Assembly (NCBI GenBank): GCA_964020085.1
Contig: OZ026595.1
Span: 7,005,217-7,069,216 of the forward strand
Origin: Micromussa lordhowensis
Taxonomy: Eukaryota; Cnidaria; Anthozoa; Scleractinia; Lobophylliidae
Direction of reading: 5' to 3'
DNA: 64,000 bases
In this document: positions 1 to 11,273 of the stretch, piece after piece
How positions within the stretch are numbered: position 1 is the stretch's first letter
How the letters are laid out: each line of letters opens with the position of its first letter
The notes under the pieces: model-generated
The model's database searches: none
What the model was told of the DNA's origin: nothing
The model's input: only the letters and a program-made list of their open reading frames with translations
Program-made: the position numbers and the translations under genes

Positions 1-212
1 TGCGAAGTATCGGAGCTGCGCAAAATCTCCCACTATGCTAATCAGCCCGGCAGATCCCCAGGCGTGGCCGGCTGGCTGACTAGTTAGCCGAGCTTGACGC
101 GTCTCGCAACTTGGCAAACTAATGGCACCAAAGCACTCCTGGGGTCGGTCCGGGTCCACATGCAAAGTTTCGGAGCTGCGCGAAATCTCGCACTATGCTA
201 ACCAGCCCGTTT

Positions 213-222
213 GCTAATTAGC
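213..222. other. 10-bp perfect palindrome recurring in B
   Basis: The sequence gctaattagc equals its own reverse complement. It recurs at position 88 of nearly every B monomer, so roughly two hundred copies lie 294 bp apart. Broken versions are rare: near 7,273, 42,679, 53,263, 55,617, 55,911, 56,789, 61,517, 61,813 and 62,695. Half of the breaks lie in the last 9 kb. It could be a binding site for a dimeric protein or simply chance sequence fixed by homogenisation; the sequence does not decide. Only this first copy is given coordinates. Confidence 0.85.
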
Positions 223-228
223 CAAACT

Positions 229-243
229 TTGCGCGCGTCGCAA
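229..243. other. Short inverted repeat around a CGCGCG tract, recurring in B
   Basis: Arms ttgcg and cgcaa (5 bp each) flank a 5-base spacer, giving a potential small hairpin or cruciform with alternating CG in its middle. It is followed by the 8-bp palindrome tttgcaaa at 245-252. Both recur in nearly every B. CpG-transition variants (gtgcg, acgtg) fall here several times, for example at 11,700, 18,461, 40,342 and 51,220. A function is not shown by sequence. Confidence 0.7.
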
Positions 244-259
244 CTTTGCAAACTAATAC

Positions 260-419
260 CACCAAAGCACTCCCGGGGTCGGTCCGGTTCCAAATGCGAA
301 GTATCGGAGCTGCGCAAAATCTCCCACTATGCTAATCAGCCCGGCAGATCCCCAGGCGTGGCCGGCTGGCTGACTAGTTAGCCGAGCTTGATGCGTCTCG
401 CAACTTGGCAAACTAATGG
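260..419. repeat. Representative A monomer (160 bp)
   Basis: This is the first complete A monomer; about 58.8% of the consensus is G or C. It begins caccaaagcactcccgggg and ends acttggcaaactaatgg. Marks that separate A from B in the main array are C at monomer position 15 (a cccggg site), the ggttcc and atctcccac versions at positions 29 and 65, and a block at about 84-112 that B lacks. That block carries the gcagatcccc stretch and the GC-rich ggccggctgg stretch. Over the first 83 bp A and B differ at 8 positions (about 90% identity), and their 3' ends are also clearly homologous, so they derive from one ancestral monomer. This copy carries a private C-to-T at 390 (gatgcg instead of gacgcg). 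The window itself opens inside an earlier A at monomer position 36. Confidence 0.95.
368..383. other. 16-bp imperfect dyad recurring in A
   Basis: The sequence ggctgactagttagcc pairs with its own reverse complement at 14 of 16 positions. The two exceptions form one symmetrical mismatch pair that would be G-T on folding. The core actagt is a perfect palindrome. It lies at A monomer positions 109-124, the place homologous to the gctaattagc palindrome in B, so both monomers keep dyad symmetry at the same site although their sequences there differ. Only this first complete copy is given coordinates. Confidence 0.75.
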
Positions 420-553
420 CACCAAAGCACTCCTGGGGTCGGTCCGGGTCCACATGCAAAGTTTCGGAGCTGCGCGAAATCTCGCACTATGCTAACCAGC
501 CCGTTTGCTAATTAGCCGAACTTTGCGCGCGTCGCAACTTTGCAAACTAATAC
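420..553. repeat. Representative B monomer (134 bp)
   Basis: This is a complete B monomer; about 53.7% of the consensus is G or C. It begins caccaaagcactcctgggg and ends tttgcaaactaatac. It is homologous to A across its whole length except that A's 26-29 bp internal block is replaced by a few bases (cgtttgct). It contains a perfect 10-bp palindrome, gctaattagc (monomer positions 88-97), a gcgcgc tract with ttgcg/cgcaa arms around it (104-118), and a perfect 8-bp palindrome, tttgcaaa (120-127). The B sequence is at least as conserved as A across the main array. Confidence 0.95.
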
Positions 554-3500
554 CACCAAAGCACTCCCGGGGTCGGTCCGGTTCCAAATGCGAAGTATCG
601 GAGCTGCGCAAAATCTCCCACTATGCTAATCAGCCCGGCAGATCCCCAGGCGTGGCTGGCTGGCTGACTAGTTAGCCGAGCTTGACGCGTCTCGCAACTT
701 GGCAAACTAATGGCACCAAAGCACTCCTGGGGTCGGTCCGGGTCCACATGCAAAGTTTCGGAGCTGCGCGAAATCTCGCACTATGCTAACCAGCCCGTTT
801 GCTAATTAGCCGAACTTTGCGCGCGTCGCAACTTTGCAAACTAATACCACCAAAGCACTCCCGGGGTCGGTCCGGTTCCAAATGCGAAGTATCGGAGCTG
901 CGCAAAATCTCCCACTATGCTAATCAGCCCGGCAGATCCCCAGGCGTGGCCGGCTGGCTGACTAGTTAGCCGAGCTTGACGCGTCTCGCAACTTGGCAAA
1001 CTAATGGCACCAAAGCACTCCTGGGGTCGGTCCGGGTCCACATGCAAAGTTTCGGAGCTGCGCGAAATCTCGCACTATGCTAACCAGCCCGTTTGCTAAT
1101 TAGCCGAACTTTGCGCGCGTCGCAACTTTGCAAACTAATACCACCAAAGCACTCCCGGGGTCGGTCCGGTTCCAAATGCGAAGTATCGGAGCTGCGCAAA
1201 ATCTCCCACTATGCTAATCAGCCCGGCAGATCCCCAGGCGTGGCCGGCTGGCTGACTAGTTAGCCGAGCTTGACGCGTCTCGCAACTTGGCAAACTAATG
1301 GCACCAAAGCACTCCTGGGGTCGGTCCGGGTCCACATGCAAAGTTTCGGAGCTGCGCGAAATCTCGCACTATGCTAACCAGCCCGTTTGCTAATTAGCCG
1401 AACTTTGCGCGCGTCGCAACTTTGCAAACTAATACCACCAAAGCACTCCCGGGGTCGGTCCGGTTCCAAATGCGAAGTATCGGAGCTGCGCAAAATCTCC
1501 CACTATGCTAATCAGCCCGGCAGATCCCCAGGCGTGGCCGGCTGGCTGACTAGTTAGCCGAGCTTGACGCGTCTCGCAACTTGGCAAACTAATGGCACCA
1601 AAGCACTCCTGGGGTCGGTCCGGGTCCACATGCAAAGTTTCGGAGCTGCGCGAAATCTCGCACTATGCTAACCAGCCCGTTTGCTAATTAGCCAAACTTT
1701 GCGCGCGTCGCAACTTTGCAAACTAATACCACCAAAGCACTCCCGGGGTCGGTCCGGTTCCAAATGCGAAGTATCGGAGCTGCGCAAAATCTCCCACTAT
1801 GCTAATCAGCCCGGCAGATCCCCAGGCGCTGCCGGCTGGCTGACTAGTTAGCCGAGCTTGACGCGTCTCGCAACTTGGCAAACTAATGGCACCAAAGCAC
1901 TCCTGGGGTCGGTCCGGGTCCACATGCAAAGTTTCGGAGCTGCGCGAAATCTCGCACTATGCTAACCAGCCCGTTTGCTAATTAGCCGAACTTTGCGCGC
2001 GTCGCAACTTTGCAAACTAATACCACCAAAGCACTCCCGGGGTCGGTCCGGTTCCAAATGCGAAGTATCGGAGCTGCGCAAAATCTCCCACTATGCTAAT
2101 CAGCCCGGCAGATCCCCAGGCGTGGCTGGCTGGCTGACTAGTTAGCCGAGCTTGACGCGTCTCGCAACTTGGCAAACTAATGGCACCAAAGCACTCCTGG
2201 GGTCGGTCCGGGTCCACATGCAAAGTTTCGGAGCTGCGCGAAATCTCGCACTATGCTAACCAGCCCGTTTGCTAATTAGCCGAACTTTGCGCGCGTCGCA
2301 ACTTTGCAAACTAATACCACCAAAGCACTCCCGGGGTCGGTCCGGTTCCAAATGCGAAGTATCGGAGCTGCGCAAAATCTCCCACTATGCTAATCAGCCC
2401 GGCAGATCCCCAGGCGTGGCCGGCTGGCTGACTAGTTAGCCGAGCTTGACGCGTCTCGCAACTTGGCAAACTAATGGCACCAAAGCACTCCTGGGGTCGG
2501 TCCGGGTCCACATGCAAAGTTTCGGAGCTGCGCGAAATCTCGCACTATGCTAACCAGCCCGTTTGCTAATTAGCCGAACTTTGCGCGCGTCGCAACTTTG
2601 CAAACTAATACCACCAAAGCACTCCCGGGGTCGGTCCGGTTCCAAATGCGAAGTATCGGAGCTGCGCAAAATCTCCCACTATGCTAATCAGCCCGGCAGA
2701 TCCCCAGGCGTGGCCGGCTGGCTGACTAGTTAGCCGAGCTTGACGCGTCTCGCAACTTGGCAAACTAATGGCACCAAAGCACTCCTGGGGTCGGTCCGGG
2801 TCCACATGCAAAGTTTCGGAGCTGCGCGAAATCTCGCACTATGCTAACCAGCCCGTTTGCTAATTAGCCGAACTTTGCGCGCGTCGCAACTTTGCAAACT
2901 AATACCACCAAAGCACTCCCGGGGTCGGTCCGGTTCCAAATGCGAAGTATCGGAGCTGCGCAAAATCTCCCACTATGCTAATCAGCCCGGCAGATCCCCA
3001 GGCGTGGCCGGCTGGCTGACTAGTTAGCCGAGCTTGACGCGTCTCGCAACTTGGCAAACTAATGGCACCAAAGCACTCCTGGGGTCGGTCCGGGTCCACA
3101 TGCAAAGTTTCGGAGCTGCGCGAAATCTCGCACTATGCTAACCAGCCCGTTTGCTAATTAGCCAAACTTTGCGCGCGTCGCAACTTTGCAAACTAATACC
3201 ACCAAAGCACTCCCGGGGTCGGTCCGGTTCCAAATGCGAAGTATCGGAGCTGCGCAAAATCTCCCACTATGCTAATCAGCCCGGCAGATCCCCAGGCGTG
3301 GCCGGCTGGCTGACTAGTTAGCCGAGCTTGACGCGTCTCGCAACTTGGCAAACTAATGGCACCAAAGCACTCCTGGGGTCGGTCCGGGTCCACATGCAAA
3401 GTTTCGGAGCTGCGCGAAATCTCGCACTATGCTAACCAGCCCGTTTGCTAATTAGCCGAACTTTGCGCGCGTCGCAACTTTGCAAACTAATACCACCAAA

Positions 3501-6500
3501 GCACTCCCGGGGTCGGTCCGGTTCCAAATGCGAAGTATCGGAGCTGCGCAAAATCTCCCACTATGCTAATCAGCCCGGCAGATCCCCAGGCGTGGCTGGC
3601 TGGCTGACTAGTTAGCCGAGCTTGACGCGTCTCGCAACTTGGCAAACTAATGGCACCAAAGCACTCCTGGGGTCGGTCCGGGTCCACATGCAAAGTTTCG
3701 GAGCTGCGCGAAATCTCGCACTATGCTAACCAGCCCGTTTGCTAATTAGCCGAACTTTGCGCGCGTCGCAACTTTGCAAACTAATACCACCAAAGCACTC
3801 CCGGGGTCGGTCCGGTTCCAAATGCGAAGTATCGGAGCTGCGCAAAATCTCCCACTATGCTAATCAGCCCGGCAGATCCCCAGGCGTGGCCGGCTGGCTG
3901 GCTAGTTAGCCGAGCTTGACGCGTCTCGCAACTTGGCAAACTAATGGCACCAAAGCACTCCTGGGGTCGGTCCGGGTCCACATGCAAAGTTTCGGAGCTG
4001 CGCGAAATCTCGCACTATGCTAACCAGCCCGTTTGCTAATTAGCCGAACTTTGCGCGCGTCGCAACTTTGCAAACTAATACCACCAAAGCACTCCCGGGG
4101 TCGGTCCGGTTCCAAATGCGAAGTATCGGAGCTGCGCAAAATCTCCCACTATGCTAATCAGCCCGGCAGATCCCCAGGCGTGGCCGGCTGGCTGACTAGT
4201 TAGCCGAGCTTGACGCGTCTCGCAACTTGGCAAACTAATGGCACCAAAGCACTCCTGGGGTCGGTCCGGGTCCACATGCAAAGTTTCGGAGCTGCGCGAA
4301 ATCTCGCACTATGCTAACCAGCCCGTTTGCTAATTAGCCGAACTTTGCGCGCGTCGCAACTTTGCAAACTAATACCACCAAAGCACTCCCGGGGTCGGTC
4401 CGGTTCCAAATGCGAAGTATCGGAGCTGCGCAAAATCTCCCACTATGCTAATCAGCCCGGCAGATCCCCAGGCGTGGCCGGCTGGCTGACTAGTTAGCCG
4501 AGCTTGACGCGTCTCGCAACTTGGCAAACTAATGGCACCAAAGCACTCCTGGGGTCGGTCCGGGTCCACATGCAAAGTTTCGGAGCTGCGCGAAATCTCG
4601 CACTATGCTAACCAGCCCGTTTGCTAATTAGCCGAACTTTGCGCGCGTCGCAACTTTGCAAACTAATACCACCAAAGCACTCCCGGGGTCGGTCCGGTTC
4701 CAAATGCGAAGTATCGGAGCTGCGCAAAATCTCCCACTATGCTAATCAGCCCGGCAGATCCCCAGGCGTGGCCGGCTGGCTGACTAGTTAGCCGAGCTTG
4801 ACGCGTCTCGCAACTTGGCAAACTAATGGCACCAAAGCACTCCTGGGGTCGGTCCGGGTCCACATGCAAAGTTTCGGAGCTGCGCGAAATCTCGCACTAT
4901 GCTAACCAGCCCGTTTGCTAATTAGCCGAACTTTGCGCGCGTCGCAACTTTGCAAACTAATACCACCAAAGCACTCCCGGGGTCGGTCCGGTTCCAAATG
5001 CGAAGTATCGGAGCTGCGCAAAATCTCCCACTATGCTAATCAGCCCGGCAGATCCCCAGGCGTGGCCGGCTGGCTGACTAGTTAGCCGAGCTTGACGCGT
5101 CTCGCAACTTGGCAAACTAATGGCACCAAAGCACTCCTGGGGTCGGTCCGGGTCCACATGCAAAGTTTCGGAGCTGCGCGAAATCTCGCACTATGCTAAC
5201 CAGCCCGTTTGCTAATTAGCCGAACTTTGCGCGCGTCGCAACTTTGCAAACTAATACCACCAAAGCACTCCCGGGGTCGGTCCGGTTCCAAATGCGAAGT
5301 ATCGGAGCTGCGCAAAATCTCCCACTATGCTAATCAGCCCGGCAGATCCCCAGGCGTGGCCGGCTGGCTGACTAGTTAGCCGAGCTTGACGCGTCTCGCA
5401 ACTTGGCAAACTAATGGCACCAAAGCACTCCTGGGGTCGGTCCGGGTCCACATGCAAAGTTTCGGAGCTGCGCGAAATCTCGCACTATGCTAACCAGCCC
5501 GTTTGCTAATTAGCCGAACTTTGCGCGCGTCGCAACTTTGCAAACTAATACCACCAAAGCACTCCCAGGGTCGGTCCGGTTCCAAATGCGAAGTATCGGA
5601 GCTGCGCAAAATCTCCCACTATGCTAATCAGCCCGGCAGATCCCCAGGCGTGGCCGGCTGGCTGACTAGTTAGCCGAGCTTGACGCGTCTCGCAACTTGG
5701 CAAACTAATGGCACCAAAGCACTCCTGGGGTCGGTCCGGGTCCACATGCAAAGTTTCGGAGCTGCGCGAAATCTCGCACTATGCTAACCAGCCTGTTTGC
5801 TAATTAGCCGAACTTTGCGCGCGTCGCAACTTTGCAAACTAATACCACCAAAGCACTCCCGGGGTCGGTCCGGTTCCAAATGCGAAGTATCGGAGCTGCG
5901 CAAAATCTCCCACTATGCTAATCAGCCCGGCAGATCCCCAGGCGTGGCCGGCTGGCTGACTAGTTAGCCGAGCTTGACGCGTCTCGCAACTTGGCAAACT
6001 AATGGCACCAAAGCACTCCTGGGGTCGGTCCGGGTCCACATGCAAAGTTTCGGAGCTGCGCGAAATCTCGCACTATGCTAACCAGCCCGTTTGCTAATTA
6101 GCCGAACTTTGCGCGCGTCGCAACTTTGCAAACTAATACCACCAAAGCACTCCCGGGGTCGGTCCGGTTCCAAATGCGAAGTATCGGAGCTGCGCAAAAT
6201 CTCCCACTATGCTAATCAGCCCGGCAGATCCCCAGGCGTGGCCGGCTGGCTGACTAGTTAGCCGAGCTTGACGCATCTCGCAACTTGGCAAACTAATGGC
6301 ACCAAAGCACTCCTGGGGTCGGTCCGGGTCCACATGCAAAGTTTCGGAGCTGCGCGAAATCTCGCACTATGCTAACCAGCCCGTTTGCTAATTAGCCGAA
6401 CTTTGCGCGCGTCGCAACTTTGCAAACTAATACCACCAAAGCACTCACGGGGTCGGTCCGGTTCCAAATGCGAAGTATCGGAGCTGCGCAAAATCTCCCA

Positions 6501-6665
6501 CTATGCTAATCAGCCCGGCAGATCCCCAGGCGTGGCCGGCTGGCTGACTAGTTAGCCGAGCTTGACGCGTCTCGCAACTTGGCAAACTAATGGCACCAAA
6601 GCACTCCTGGGGTCGGTCCGGGTCCACATGCAAAGTTTCGGAGCTGCGCGAAATCTCGCACTATG

Positions 6666-7890
6666 GTAACCAGCCCGTTTGCTAATTAGCCGAACTTTGC
6701 GCGCGTCGCTACTTTGCAAACTAATACCACCAAAGCACTCCCGGGGTCGGTCCGGTTCCAAATGCGAAGTATCGGAGCTGCGCAAAATCTCCCACTATGC
6801 TAATCAGCCCGGCAGATCCCCAGGCGTGGCCGGCTGGCTGACTAGTTAGCCGAGCTTGACGCGTCTCGCAACTTGGCAAACTAATGGCACCAAAGCACTC
6901 CTGGGGTCGGTCCGGGTCCACATGCAAAGTTTCGGAGCTGCGCGAAATCTCGCACTATGCTAACCAGCCCGTTTGCTAATTAGCCGAACTTTGCGCGCGT
7001 CGCAACTTTGCAAACTAATACCACCAAAGCACTCCCGGGGTCGGTCCGGTTCCAAATGCGAAGTATCGGAGCTGCGCAAAATCTCCCACTATGCTAATCA
7101 GCCCGGCAGATCCCTAGGCGTGGCCGGCTGGCTGACTAGTTAGCCGAGCTTGACGCGTCTCGCAACTTGGCAAACTAATGGCACCAAAGCACTCCTGGGG
7201 TCGGTCCGGGTCCACATGCAAAGTTTCGGAGCTGCGCAAAATCTCGCACTATGCTAACCAGCCCGTTTGCTAAATAGCCGAACTTTGCGCGCGTCGCAAC
7301 TTTGCAAACTAATACCACCAAAGCACTCCCGGGGTCGGTCCGGTTCCAAATGCGAAGTATCGGAGCTGCGCAAAATCTCCCACTATGCTAATCAGCCCGG
7401 CAGATCCCCAGGCGTGGCCGGCTGGCTGACTAGTTAGCCGAGCTTGACGCGTCTCGCAACTTGGCAAACTAATGGCACCAAAGCACTCCTGGGGTCGGTC
7501 CGGGTCCACATGCAAAGTTTCGGAGCTGCGCGAAATCTCGCACTATGCTAACCAGCCCGTTTGCTAATTAGCCGAACTTTGCGCGCGTCGCAACTTTGCA
7601 AACTAATACCACCAAAGCACTCCCGGGGTCGGTCCGGTTCCAAATGCGAAGTATCGGAGCTGCGCAAAATCTCCCACTATGCTAATCAGCCCGGCAGATC
7701 CCCAGGCGTGGCCGGCTGGCTGACTAGTTAGCCGAGCTTGACGCGTCTCGCAACTTGGCAAACTAATGGCACCAAAGCACTCCTGGGGTCGGTCCGGGTC
7801 CACATGCAAAGTTTCGGAGCTGCGCGAAATCTCGCACTATGGTAACCAGCCCGTTTGCTAATTAGCCGAACTTTGCGCGCGTCGCTACTT
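6666..7890. repeat. Duplicated 4-dimer segment (1,176 bp)
   Basis: A linked pair of B variants, ctatggtaac (normally ctatgctaac) and gtcgctac (normally gtcgcaac), occurs at 6,666/6,710 and again at 7,842/7,886. The spacing is exactly 1,176 bp. The two shared changes in one monomer indicate descent by duplication rather than repeated mutation. The first change also occurs near 60,910 in the diverged right part without the second. Confidence 0.82.
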
Positions 7891-8332
7891 TGCAAACTAA
7901 TACCACCAAAGCACTCCCGGGGTCGGTCCGGTTCCAAATGCGAAGTATCGGAGCTGCGCAAAATCTCCCACTATGCTAATCAGCCCGGCAGATCCCCAGG
8001 CGTGGCCGGCTGGCTGACTAGTTAGCCGAGCTTGACGCGTCTCGCAACTTGGCAAACTAATGGCACCAAAGCACTCCTGGGGTCGGTCCGGGTCCACATG
8101 CAAAGTTTCGGAGCTGCGCGAAATCTCGCACTATGCTAACCAGCCCGTTTGCTAATTAGCCGAACTTTGCGCGCGTCGCAACTTTGCAAACTAATACCAC
8201 CAAAGCACTCCCGGGGTCGGTCCGGTTCCAAATGCGAAGTATCGGAGCTGCGCAAAATCTCCCACTATGCTAATCAGCCCGGCAGATCCCCAGGCGTGGC
8301 CGGCTGGCTGACTAGTTAGCCGAGCTTGACGC

Positions 8333-11273
8333 ATCTCGCAACTTGGCAAACTAATGGCACCAAAGCACTCCTGGGGTCGGTCCGGGTCCACATGCAAAGT
8401 TTCGGAGCTGCGCGAAATCTCGCACTATGCTAACCAGCCCGTTTGCTAATTAGCCGAACTTTGCGCGCGTCGCAACTTTGCAAACTAATACCACCAAAGC
8501 ACTCCCGGGGTCGGTCCGGTTCCAAATGCGAAGTATCGGAGCTGCGCAAAATCTCCCACTATGCTAATCAGCCCGGCAGATCCCCAGGCGTGGCCGGCTG
8601 GCTGACTAGTTAGCCGAGCTTGACGCATCTCGCAACTTGGCAAACTAATGGCACCAAAGCACTCCTGGGGTCGGTCCGGGTCCACATGCAAAGTTTCGGA
8701 GCTGCGCGAAATCTCGCACTATGCTAACCAGCCCGTTTGCTAATTAGCCGAACTTTGCGCGCGTCGCAACTTTGCAAACTAATACCACCAAAGCACTCCC
8801 GGGGTCGGTCCGGTTCCAAATGCGAAGTATCGGAGCTGCGCAAAATCTCCCACTATGCTAATCAGCCCGGCAGATCCCCAGGCGTGGCCGGCTGGCTGAC
8901 TAGTTAGCCGAGCTTGACGCGTCTCGCAACTTGGCAAACTAATGGCACCAAAGCACTCCTGGGGTCGGTCCGGGTCCACATGCAAAGTTTTGGAGCTGCG
9001 CGAAATCTCGCACTATGCTAACCAGCCCGTTTGCTAATTAGCCGAACTTTGCGCGCGTCGCAACTTTGCAAACTAATACCACCAAAGCACTCCCGGGGTC
9101 GGTCCGGTTCCAAATGCGAAGTATCGGAGCTGCGCAAAATCTCCCACTATGCTAATCAGCCCGGCAGATCCCCAGGCGTGGCCGGCTGGCTGACTAGTTA
9201 GCCGAGCTTGACGCGTCTCGCAACTTGGCAAACTAATGGCACCAAAGCACTCCTGGGGTCGGTCCGGGTCCACATGCAAAGTTTCGGAGCTGCGCGAAAT
9301 CTCGCACTATGCTAACCAGCCCGTTTGCTAATTAGCCGAACTTTGCGCGCGTCGCAACTTTGCAAACTAATACCACCAAAGCACTCCCGGGGTCGGTCCG
9401 GTTCCAAATGCGAAGTATCGGAGCTGCGCAAAATCTCCCACTATGCTAATCAGCCCGGCAGATCCCCAGGCGTGGCCGGCTGGCTGACTAGTTAGCCGAG
9501 CTTGACGCATCTCGCAACTTGGCAAACTAATGGCACCAAAGCACTCCTGGGGTCGGTCCGGGTCCACATGCAAAGTTTCGGAGCTGCGCGAAATCTCGCA
9601 CTATGCTAACCAGCCCGTTTGCTAATTAGCCGAACTTTGCGCGCGTCGCAACTTTGCAAACTAATACCACCAAAGCACTCCCGGGGTCGGTCCGGTTCCA
9701 AATGCGAAGTATCGGAGCTGCGCAAAATCTCCCACTATGCTAATCAGCCCGGCAGATCCCCAGGCGTGGCCGGCTGGCTGACTAGTTAGCCGAGCTTGAC
9801 GCATCTCGCAACTTGGCAAACTAATGGCACCAAAGCACTCCTGGGGTCGGTCCGGGTCCACATGCAAAGTTTCGGAGCTGCGCGAAATCTCGCACTATGC
9901 TAACCAGCCCGTTTGCTAATTAGCCGAACTTTGCGCGCGTCGCAACTTTGCAAACTAATACCACCAAAGCACTCCCGGGGTCGGTCCGGTTCCAAATGCG
10001 AAGTATCGGAGCTGCGCAAAATCTCCCACTATGCTAATCAGCCCGGCAGATCCCCAGGCGTGGCCGGCTGGCTGACTAGTTAGCCGAGCTTGACGCATCT
10101 CGCAACTTGGCAAACTAATGGCACCAAAGCACTCCTGGGGTCGGTCCGGGTCCACATGCAAAGTTTCGGAGCTGCGCGAAATCTCGCACTATGCTAACCA
10201 GCCCGTTTGCTAATTAGCCGAACTTTGCGCGCGTCGCAACTTTGCAAACTAATACCACCAAAGCACTCCCGGGGTCGGTCCGGTTCCAAATGCGAAGTAT
10301 CGGAGCTGCGCAAAATCTCCCACTATGCTAATCAGCCCGGCAGATCCCCAGGCGTGGCCGGCTGGCTGACTAGTTAGCCGAGCTTGACGCGTCTCGCAAC
10401 TTGGCAAACTAATGGCACCAAAGCACTCCTGGGGTCGGTCCGGGTCCACATGCAAAGTTTTGGAGCTGCGCGAAATCTCGCACTATGCTAACCAGCCCGT
10501 TTGCTAATTAGCCGAACTTTGCGCGCGTCGCAACTTTGCAAACTAATACCACCAAAGCACTCCCGGGGTCGGTCCGGTTCCAAATGCGAAGTATCGGAGC
10601 TGCGCAAAATCTCCCACTATGCTAATCAGCCCGGCAGATCCCCAGGCGTGGCCGGCTGGCTGACTAGTTAGCCGAGCTTGACGCGTCTCGCAACTTGGCA
10701 AACTAATGGCACCAAAGCACTCCTGGGGTCGGTCCGGGTCCACATGCAAAGTTTCGGAGCTGCGCGAAATCTCGCACTATGCTAACCAGCCCGTTTGCTA
10801 ATTAGCCGAACTTTGCGCGCGTCGCAACTTTGCAAACTAATACCACCAAAGCACTCCCGGGGTCGGTCCGGTTCCAAATGCGAAGTATCGGAGCTGCGCA
10901 AAATCTCCCACTATGCTAATCAGCCCGGCAGATCCCCAGGCGTGGCCGGCTGGCTGACTAGTTAGCCGAGCTTGACGCATCTCGCAACTTGGCAAACTAA
11001 TGGCACCAAAGCACTCCTGGGGTCGGTCCGGGTCCACATGCAAAGTTTCGGAGCTGCGCGAAATCTCGCACTATGCTAACCAGCCCGTTTGCTAATTAGC
11101 CGAACTTTGCGCGCTTCGCAACTTTGCAAACTAATACCACCAAAGCACTCCCGGGGTCGGTCCGGTTCCAAATGCGAAGTATCGGAGCTGCGCAAAATCT
11201 CCCACTATGCTAATCAGCCCGGCATATCCCCAGGCGTGGCCGGCTGGCTGACTAGTTAGCCGAGCTTGACGCA
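8333..11273. repeat. Second 5-dimer (1,470 bp) higher-order repeat block
   Basis: A G-to-A change at A position 136 (gacgcatc instead of gacgcgtc) occurs at 8,333, 8,627, 9,509, 9,803, 10,097, 10,979 and 11,273. The pattern of presence and absence is yes-yes-no-no-yes, repeated twice and begun a third time. A linked B change, ttttgg instead of tttcgg, occurs at 8,991 and 10,461 (again 1,470 bp) and at 11,637 (1,176 bp later), suggesting loss of one dimer in the last copy. Markers differ from those in the 0.2-3.6 kb block, so the two five-dimer blocks arose separately or have diverged fully. Confidence 0.88.

Larger units (their letters stand above)
224..3597. repeat. Higher-order repeat of 5 dimers (1,470 bp), three copies
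   Basis: Two independent markers recur every 1,470 bp. A gccaaac version of B (normally gccgaac) occurs at 224, 1,694 and 3,164. A gtggctgg version of A (normally gtggccgg) occurs at 657, 2,127 and 3,597. Both are absent from the dimers in between, and the next expected gccaaac position (4,634) is normal, so the block ends there. The coordinates are the outermost markers; the true edges lie within one dimer of them. Unequal crossing-over of five-dimer segments is the usual explanation. Confidence 0.88.

Noticed and set aside
253..459. A 68-codon open frame on the minus strand that recurs in nearly every dimer (about 200 copies)
   Set aside because: It spans the A part of the repeat only because 294 is a multiple of 3 and no stop falls there. 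Variants between copies are mostly amino-acid changing, some copies gain a stop (for example the cctcagg change at 14,758 and 16,522), and there is no promoter, leader or domain. I see no evidence of a protein.
6552..6785. A 77-codon minus-strand frame here and at 7,728-7,961 and 60,797-61,030
   Set aside because: It lies in another frame of the same repeat and arises from a single C-to-G change (ctatggtaac) that removes a stop codon. It reflects the duplication of that variant, not a gene.
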